From assembly GCA_002437565.1 (NCBI GenBank), contig DJQL01000131.1, positions 12,864 to 19,636 of the forward strand: DNA of 6,773 bases, given 5' to 3'. This document shows, one piece after another, positions 6,205 through 6,773 of this stretch; within the stretch, counting starts at the first letter, position 1, and each line of letters opens with the position of its first letter. The notes below the pieces were generated by a model. That model had not been told where the DNA came from. It saw only the letters and a program-made list of their open reading frames with translations, and made no database searches. The DNA is from Prevotella sp. UBA6387. GTDB lineage: Bacteria > Bacteroidota > Bacteroidia > Bacteroidales > Bacteroidaceae. Made by a program: the position numbers and the translations under genes.

Positions 6205-6773
6205 TTAGGCAAGCAACTGGCTCGCCATATTTGCCGCGGCTCGCCTTCCGTCGCCCATGGCGAGAATCACGGTGGCTCCACCACGCACTATGTCGCCCCC
6301 GGCGTATATGTTTGGCCTTGACGACCGCATGTCCTCACCCACTACGATGGTATTCTTTCGGCCAAGCTCAAGCCCTGAGACCGATTTTGGCACAAGCGGA
6401 TTTGGCGACACGCCTATCGACACTATTACCTGGTCGCACTCCAGCGTCTGTGTCTCTCCCGTGGGCACAGGGCTACGACGGCCGGAGGCATCTGGCTCGC
6501 CAAGCCTCATCACGTCGAGCACCACGGCACGCACACGTCCCTGATCATCGGCGAGATATTCCTTTGGATTGTGCAGTGTCAGGAAGTGGATACCCTCCTC
6601 CTTGGCGTGCTTCACCTCTTCCAAACGCGCCGGCATCTCCACTTCCGACCTACGGTACACTATCGTGACATCGGCCCCAAGGCGCTTCGCCGTGCGGCAA
6701 GAGTCCATGGCCGTGTTTCCGCCACCGACCACCACTACCTTCTTGCCAATGTTGATTGGCGTGTCGGTATCGG
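6205..6773 (-). CDS. GltD/NfnB-type NADPH oxidoreductase, C-terminal part (5' end outside window)
   Basis: Only about the last 189 residues are visible. The frame is open to the window edge and begins DTDTPINIGKKVVVVGGGNT. The apparent GTG start at 6733-6735 is therefore internal: it is a valine within the GGGNTAMD nucleotide-binding loop of the second Rossmann fold. Then follow VTIVYRRSEVEMPARLEEV, the usual NADPH-site stretch of glutamate synthase small subunits, and SIGVSPNPL. The closing FAD-site motif is IYAGGDIVRGGATVILAMGDGR, given in pieces: IYAGGDIVRG then GATVILAMGDGRRAA. The family moves electrons between NAD(P)H, FAD and iron-sulfur centres. Candidates are the small subunit of glutamate synthase, the B subunit of NADH-dependent ferredoxin:NADP oxidoreductase (NfnB), or the fused dihydroorotate-dehydrogenase-B-like/glutamate-synthase protein annotated in many Bacteroidetes. 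The visible part cannot separate these, since the iron-sulfur N-terminus and any upstream partner lie outside. It is the first visible gene of the leftward group. Confidence 0.88.
   Translation of the reverse strand, partial: DTDTPINIGKKVVVVGGGNTAMDSCRTAKRLGADVTIVYRRSEVEMPARLEEVKHAKEEGIHFLTLHNPKEYLADDQGRVRAVVLDVMRLGEPDASGRRSPVPTGETQTLECDQVIVSIGVSPNPLVPKSVSGLELGRKNTIVVGEDMRSSRPNIYAGGDIVRGGATVILAMGDGRRAAANMASQLLA

Overview
The window looks like a stretch of chromosome from a Bacteroidetes member, most probably Prevotella or a close relative. The evidence is a promoter with the Bacteroidetes spacing (TTTG, 19 bases, TATCTTTG), A-rich start regions mostly lacking Shine-Dalgarno sequences, tRNA genes without an encoded CCA, and protein families typical of that phylum: a DUF4835/PorD-like tail, a TPR protein with a protease-like head, a PD40 protein, and a glutamate synthase small-subunit-like oxidoreductase. 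Genus is inferred from the general character of the proteins, not from a search.

Left block (1-3750, plus strand). The 3' end of a DUF4835/PorD-like gene is followed 6 bases later by recN, the SMC-like ATPase of double-strand break repair. About 37 bases after recN comes an exported protein with a trypsin/HtrA-like N-terminal domain and a long TPR C-terminal domain. A strong intrinsic terminator closes the block, so the three genes are probably one transcription unit, although their functions (envelope, DNA repair, envelope) do not obviously belong together.

Middle block (3790-4059, plus strand). A clear Bacteroidetes housekeeping promoter drives tRNA-Thr(CGT) and tRNA-Gly(CCC). The spacer between them can fold into its own hairpin. 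A 14-bp stem with seven T residues ends the unit and lies between it and the convergent genes to the right.

Right block (4109-6773, minus strand). Read in transcription order, it holds a truncated oxidoreductase of the GltD/NfnB type (5' end outside the window), an exported PD40-propeller protein with a coiled-coil tail, and a uridine-phosphorylase-like nucleoside phosphorylase. Gaps are 49 and 31 bases with no promoter or terminator visible between the genes, so they are likely co-transcribed.

I found no mobile element, CRISPR array, prophage, toxin-antitoxin pair or defence system. The window is mostly ordinary core genome. The most interesting object is the protease-like/TPR protein, in which the His and Asp of the catalytic triad appear to be kept while the serine appears to be lost or displaced.
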